Shown here in pieces: positions 12,128 through 15,533 of a stretch of 15,533 nucleotides of DNA. This DNA is from Pseudomonadota bacterium. Lineage in GTDB: Bacteria > Pseudomonadota > Alphaproteobacteria > Rhizobiales > Devosiaceae. A program made the position numbers and the translations under genes. The stretch covers positions 1 through 15,533 of the forward strand of contig JAEYYP010000325.1 in the NCBI GenBank assembly GCA_023428425.1, read 5' to 3'. The notes under the pieces are model-generated. The model saw only the letters and a list, made by a program, of their open reading frames with translations. It had not been told where the DNA came from and searched no databases. Within the stretch, counting starts at the first letter, position 1; every line of letters starts with the position of its first letter.

Positions 12128-13477
12128 CTACACAGCCAGCGAGTGCCGGGCCTTTCCTGCGCCCAGATAGGTGTCGAAGGCGGCAGCGATCGAGCGGACG
12201 AATGGCCGCCCTTTCTCGGTCATGGCAAAGTACTCGCCATCGAAACCCACCAGTCCATCGTGATCCTCGATGGCGACGCCGAGCATTTCGGCGGCCACGG
12301 AATCGGCCTGCGGGCCGAACCGTCGCATCAGCTCCTCCAGTGGCACCGCGAAGTCGCACATCAGTCGTTCGATGACCCATCGGCGCATCCGGTCTTCGGC
12401 CGTCAGGGCCACGCCGCGCGCCGCCGCGAGGCCGTGCTCGTTGACCTGGCGGATATACTCGCCGGTCGCCACCTGGTTCTGCACATAGCCCTGCGGCAGA
12501 GAACCGATCGACGAGGCGCCAAAGCCGATGAGGGCCGGCGCGGCATCCGTCGTATAGCCCTGGAAGTTCCGGCGCAGCTGGTGGCCGCGCGCCGACTGGG
12601 CGAGCGTATCGGAGGGCAGGGCGAAGTGGTCGATGCCGATCGCTTCGTAACCGGCCTCCCGGATATGTTTCGCCGCCATGGCGGACTGGGCGAAGCGCTC
12701 CACCACGCCGGGCAGTGCCGCCTCCGGGATCATGCGCTGGTGCGTCTTCATCCACGGAACGTGGGCATAGCCGAACAGGGCAAGGCGGTCGGGGCGCAGC
12801 GACAGGGTCTGCGCCACGGTGCGTTCGAGCCTCTCCAATGTCTGGTGCGGCAGGCCGTAGAGCACGTCGAGGTTGACGGAGCCGACGCCGCGCGCACGCA
12901 TGCCCTCGACCACCGCCGCGGTCTGCTCGAAACTCTGCAGCCGATTGATGGCCTGCTGCACCGTGGGGTCGAAGTCCTGCACCCCGATCGAGGCGCGTGT
13001 GACGCCCGCTGCGGCGAGGTCGTCGTAGCGCTCGTCGACCATGTCGTTGGGGTCGATTTCGACAGAGAACTCAAAGTGGTCGGACATGGTGAAACGGCTG
13101 CGAACCAGGTTCGCGAGGCCCATGAGGTCGCTGCCCCGCAACATCGAGGGAGAACCGCCACCCAAGTGCAGCGCCGTGACCCGGCCCTGGCCGTCAAGCA
13201 GGCGCGCGGCGGTTTCGATCTCGCGCATCACGACCGGGACATAGGCAGCAATGGGGTCGTAGCGCAGCACCTGCTTGGTGTGGCAGCCGCAGAACCAGCA
13301 CAGCCGGTCGCAAAAAGGAATGTGGATATAGAGGCTTAGGTCGGTATCGCGCGGGATGGAGCGGAGCCACTCGGCGTAGGTGACACGGTCGATGCCGGCA
13401 TGGAAGTGCGGTGCCGTGGGGTAGCTGGTGTAGCGCGGCACGGGCTTGGAGTAGCGGCGGACGAGGTCGTCGAGCAT
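12128..13477 (-). CDS. hemN: Oxygen-independent coproporphyrinogen III oxidase HemN (radical SAM)
   Basis: 449 residues, normal for HemN. It catalyses the anaerobic oxidative decarboxylation of coproporphyrinogen III to protoporphyrinogen IX in haem synthesis, in the cytoplasm. PRYTSYPTA near the N-terminus and the C-x3-C-x2-C-x-C cluster (C56, C60, C63, C65 in HIPFCDRLCWFCGC) are diagnostic of true HemN rather than HemW. The radical SAM glycine motif (HLGGGSPS) and the HemN C-terminal domain (about 370-440) are present. AGGAG lies 8 bases before the ATG. It is downstream of ccoI-ccoS, with a FixK box inside the ccoS 3' end, so it is expected to be induced at low oxygen to supply haem, including for cbb3 oxidase. 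An inverted repeat spans its start codon. Confidence 0.97.
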   Translation of the reverse strand: MLDDLVRRYSKPVPRYTSYPTAPHFHAGIDRVTYAEWLRSIPRDTDLSLYIHIPFCDRLCWFCGCHTKQVLRYDPIAAYVPVVMREIETAARLLDGQGRVTALHLGGGSPSMLRGSDLMGLANLVRSRFTMSDHFEFSVEIDPNDMVDERYDDLAAAGVTRASIGVQDFDPTVQQAINRLQSFEQTAAVVEGMRARGVGSVNLDVLYGLPHQTLERLERTVAQTLSLRPDRLALFGYAHVPWMKTHQRMIPEAALPGVVERFAQSAMAAKHIREAGYEAIGIDHFALPSDTLAQSARGHQLRRNFQGYTTDAAPALIGFGASSIGSLPQGYVQNQVATGEYIRQVNEHGLAAARGVALTAEDRMRRWVIERLMCDFAVPLEELMRRFGPQADSVAAEMLGVAIEDHDGLVGFDGEYFAMTEKGRPFVRSIAAAFDTYLGAGKARHSLAV

Positions 13478-13504
13478 GAGGCGGCTCCTGTAACTGCCTC
13501 ATGC
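13474..13504 (-). promoter_or_regulatory. Perfect 9-bp inverted repeat spanning the hemN start codon
   Basis: GCATGAGGC (13474-13482) and GCCTCATGC (13496-13504) are exact complements around a 13-base spacer that holds the AGGAG ribosome-binding site. In a minus-strand transcript the hemN ATG falls inside the 3' arm, so a stem would occlude initiation. The 5' arm also overlaps a TACGCA hexamer (13502-13507) placed at the -10 distance from the FixK box. It may therefore act in read-through RNA, as a DNA operator, or not at all. Confidence 0.45.
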
Positions 13505-13511
13505 GTAGCGG

Positions 13512-13694
13512 TCATCGGCGAGGTTGGCCTTGATGCGCGTCAAATGCCGGCCGATCGGAATCCTCGTCGAGGATACGCTGGCTGGCGCCTTCGAGGTCCT
13601 CGTACTGGCCCGAACGCAGCGTCCACATGAAGGTGGCGAGCGCGATGAGGCCGAGCCCTATGGCCACCGGAATCAGGATGGAAAGACCGCTCAT
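13512..13694 (-). CDS. ccoS: CcoS, cbb3-type cytochrome oxidase assembly protein
   Basis: 60 residues, typical of CcoS, a small inner-membrane protein needed for cofactor insertion during maturation of cbb3-type cytochrome c oxidase. It has one membrane helix (about 5-25, LSILIPVAIGLGLIALATFMW) followed by the family hallmark RSGQYEDLEGASQRILDEDS. The ATG overlaps the ccoI stop in an ATGA arrangement (13691-13694), which indicates translational coupling and is the usual gene order. Its 3' end contains the FixK box for hemN, so those codons carry both coding and regulatory information. Confidence 0.95.
   Translation of the reverse strand: MSGLSILIPVAIGLGLIALATFMWTLRSGQYEDLEGASQRILDEDSDRPAFDAHQGQPRR
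13530..13543 (-). promoter_or_regulatory. FNR/FixK box for hemN, embedded in ccoS
   Basis: On the minus strand TTGACGCGCATCAA matches TTGAY-N4-ATCAA. Its centre is about 59 bases before the hemN start. A TACGCA hexamer at 13507-13502 falls where a class II FNR promoter would have its -10, predicting a start near 13495 and a leader of about 18 bases. Confidence 0.8.
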
Positions 13695-15532
13695 GCATGC
13701 GCCTCCTGCAGTGTTTGTGCGCGCGTAGGCCATGAAGTTCTGCCAATGCGCAGGCGCAGGGCATTGGCGACGACGATGATCGACGACGAACTCATGGCGA
13801 TGGCAGCGACGAGCGGCGTGACATGGCCGGTGATGGCGAGTGGCACGGCGACGGCATTGTAGCCGATCGCCAGCGCCAGGTTCTGGTTGACGATCGAGGC
13901 TGCACGCCGCGCCGTGCCGATCACCAGCGGGACCGCCCCCAGTTGACCGCCGGTGAAAACGAAGTCCGCCGCGCTGCGGCCGATATCGGCGGCCGTCGAC
14001 GGCGCCATCGAGACGTGGGCGGCGCGCAGCGCCGGCGCATCGTTGATGCCATCCCCGACCATCATCGTGTGGCCCTGCTCGACCTCCGCCACCTTGTCCT
14101 CCGGCAGCAGCCGGGCGCGGGCGAGGGTGATGCCGACCTTCGAGGCGACACTGGCCACCGGCTGCGGCGCATCGCCCGAGAGCAGGCGGACGGGCAGGCC
14201 GAGTCGCGTCACCTGCCGTACCGCCTCGCGGGCATCGGCCCGGACTTCGTCCTCGAAGCGGAAGGTGGCGCGGGCGACGCCGTCGCAGCTGAGCCAGACG
14301 GCGGTTGCATCGCCGTCGCCTTCGCCGAGCCCGCACCAGGCGCGGCTGCCCAGGCGCCAGCGCGCGCCGTCGAGCGTGCCTTCGACGCCGTGGCCGGGCT
14401 GCTCGCGCAGGTTGGCGAGCGCGACGTCGCCGGGGTGGAGCGCGCGGACCAGCGCCTGCGACAAGGGGTGCGTACTGGCCCGGGCGAGCGCGACCGCAAC
14501 GGCTTCGGCCTCGCCGCCCTCGATATGATAGTCGAAGAGGCGCGGCCGACCGACGGTGAGGGTGCCGGTCTTGTCGAAGGCGACGCTATCGGCCTCGGCG
14601 GCCCGTTCGAGCGCCGCGCCGTCCTTCATCAGCACGCCACCCTCGAACAGCTTGCCGGCGGCGACGACGTGCACGATGGGCACGGCAAGCGCCAGCGCGC
14701 AGGGGCAGGTGATGATGAGCACGGCGACCGCGTTCATCAGCGCGTTGTGCCAGTCGCCGGTGCAGACGCCCCAGCCGAGGAAGGTCAGGATGGCGATGGT
14801 GTGGACGATCGGGGCATAAACCGAGGCCGCGCGATCAGCGATACGACGACGCCTGGTCTTGGCACCCTCGGCCGCTTCCATCAACGCCACCATGCGCGAC
14901 AGCAGCGAGTCCTCGCTGCGCTTGAGGGCGAGCACCTGCACGACGCCGCCGAGATTGCTGGCGCCGGCCATGACCTCTTCACCGGGCGCAAAGGTGCGCG
15001 GCACCGATTCGCCGTCGATGATCGATGTATCGAAGCTCGCGCCTTCGCCGACCACTGCGCTGTCGACCGGCACCCGGTCGCCGACCCTCAGCTCGAGCAC
15101 CATGCCCGGCTCGATCTCCTTGAGCGGCAGGTATTCCCGGCGCCCGTCGTCATGGACGCGGGTCGCCCCGCGCGGGGCGATGCGGGCAAGGTTGGTGATG
15201 GCGCTGCGGGCCCGTTCGCGCATCAGGTATTCGAGGGTACGGCCGGCGAGAAGGAAGAAGAGCAGCGTCGCCGAGGCGTCGAAATAGGCGTGGCGGCCCG
15301 AGTTGATCGTTTCGTAAAGGCTGAGCGCCGTGGCGAGGAAGACGCCGATGGTGATCGGCACATCCATGTTGGTGCGGCCGACCCGCACCGCCCGCCACGC
15401 CGATCGGAAGAACGGTCGTCCGGCATAGGCAATCGCAGGCAGCGCGATGATCGCGGAAATCCAGTGGAAGAGGTCGCGGGTCGCCTCGTTGGCGCCCGAC
15501 CAGACCGACACCGAGAACAGCATGATGTTGCC
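13691..15532 (-). CDS. ccoI: CcoI/FixI P1B-type copper-translocating ATPase, 5'-truncated by window edge
   Basis: About 613 residues are visible. The frame runs to the right edge (GNIMLFSVSVWSG), so the N-terminal metal-binding domain and first helices are outside. Motifs in order: A-domain DGES (where many P-type ATPases have TGES), membrane copper site CPC (14699-14707), phosphorylation motif DKTGT (14561-14575), P1B His-Pro (THPLSQ), SGD and the hinge GDGINDAP. The sequence and direct coupling to ccoS identify CcoI/FixI, which supplies copper for assembly of cbb3 oxidase, rather than a CopA detoxification pump. The upstream partners (usually ccoGH and ccoNOQP) are presumably beyond 15533. 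Confidence 0.95.
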   Translation of the reverse strand, partial: GNIMLFSVSVWSGANEATRDLFHWISAIIALPAIAYAGRPFFRSAWRAVRVGRTNMDVPITIGVFLATALSLYETINSGRHAYFDASATLLFFLLAGRTLEYLMRERARSAITNLARIAPRGATRVHDDGRREYLPLKEIEPGMVLELRVGDRVPVDSAVVGEGASFDTSIIDGESVPRTFAPGEEVMAGASNLGGVVQVLALKRSEDSLLSRMVALMEAAEGAKTRRRRIADRAASVYAPIVHTIAILTFLGWGVCTGDWHNALMNAVAVLIITCPCALALAVPIVHVVAAGKLFEGGVLMKDGAALERAAEADSVAFDKTGTLTVGRPRLFDYHIEGGEAEAVAVALARASTHPLSQALVRALHPGDVALANLREQPGHGVEGTLDGARWRLGSRAWCGLGEGDGDATAVWLSCDGVARATFRFEDEVRADAREAVRQVTRLGLPVRLLSGDAPQPVASVASKVGITLARARLLPEDKVAEVEQGHTMMVGDGINDAPALRAAHVSMAPSTAADIGRSAADFVFTGGQLGAVPLVIGTARRAASIVNQNLALAIGYNAVAVPLAITGHVTPLVAAIAMSSSSIIVVANALRLRIGRTSWPTRAQTLQEAHA

Positions 15533-15533
15533 G

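Noticed and set aside
12143..13339. Plus-strand open frame (398 codons) opposite hemN
   Set aside because: No recognisable domain; hemN motifs on the minus strand are complete.
13695..14336. Long N-terminal extension of the ccoS frame into ccoI
   Set aside because: CcoS proteins begin at the MSG of 13694; the extension is an Arg/Gly-rich shadow of ccoI.

Overview
The window is GC-rich, tightly packed bacterial DNA that most resembles an alphaproteobacterium. The evidence is a CcoI/CcoS-HemN-Crp/Fnr (FixK-like) cluster, FixK/FNR boxes of the TTGAT-N4-ATCAA type, a FixT-like receiver protein beside the regulator, and several small proteins of a kind I associate with low-oxygen regulons of that class. 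A sphingomonad-like lineage is plausible, but I cannot fix the order. There are no rRNA, tRNA, CRISPR, insertion-sequence or phage genes, and no gene-free stretch above 300 bases.

Layout. (1) 2-2516, plus strand: a UspA gene cut by the left edge, a one- or two-helix membrane micro-protein, a two-domain UspA protein, a 61-residue protein, a DUF4342 protein and a 124-residue conserved hypothetical. A perfect FNR/FixK box (1735-1748) precedes the last two. (2) 2535-5799: a GyrI-like ligand-binding protein (minus) diverges from an 888-residue ADP-forming acyl-CoA synthetase/GNAT fusion (plus), with a second perfect box between them (3051-3064). (3) 5796-9508, minus strand: a three-gene signalling operon made of an HD-GYP response regulator, a secreted SUOX-fold protein and a hybrid histidine kinase with receiver and HPt domains. 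(4) 9599-10759, minus: a ROK-family regulator. (5) 10951-15533, minus: the oxygen-response core, in transcription order ccoI (cut by the right edge), ccoS, hemN, a FixK-like regulator and a degenerate FixT-like receiver. Boxes lie before hemN (13530-13543) and before the receiver gene (11356-11369).

How it fits together (inference). The FixK-like protein has an E-x-x-S-R recognition helix suited to TTGAT half-sites but lacks the N-terminal cysteine cluster of oxygen-sensing FNR, so oxygen is probably sensed elsewhere, for example by FixL/FixJ outside the window. It would switch on oxygen-independent haem synthesis, stress and carbon-energy genes, and a FixT-like feedback inhibitor. CcoI and CcoS serve copper supply to and maturation of the high-affinity cbb3 oxidase.

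The least explained parts are the SUOX-fold/hybrid-kinase/HD-GYP operon, in which the SUOX-like protein has no cysteine to bind molybdenum cofactor, and two inverted repeats, one at the hemN start codon and one over the fixK ribosome-binding site.
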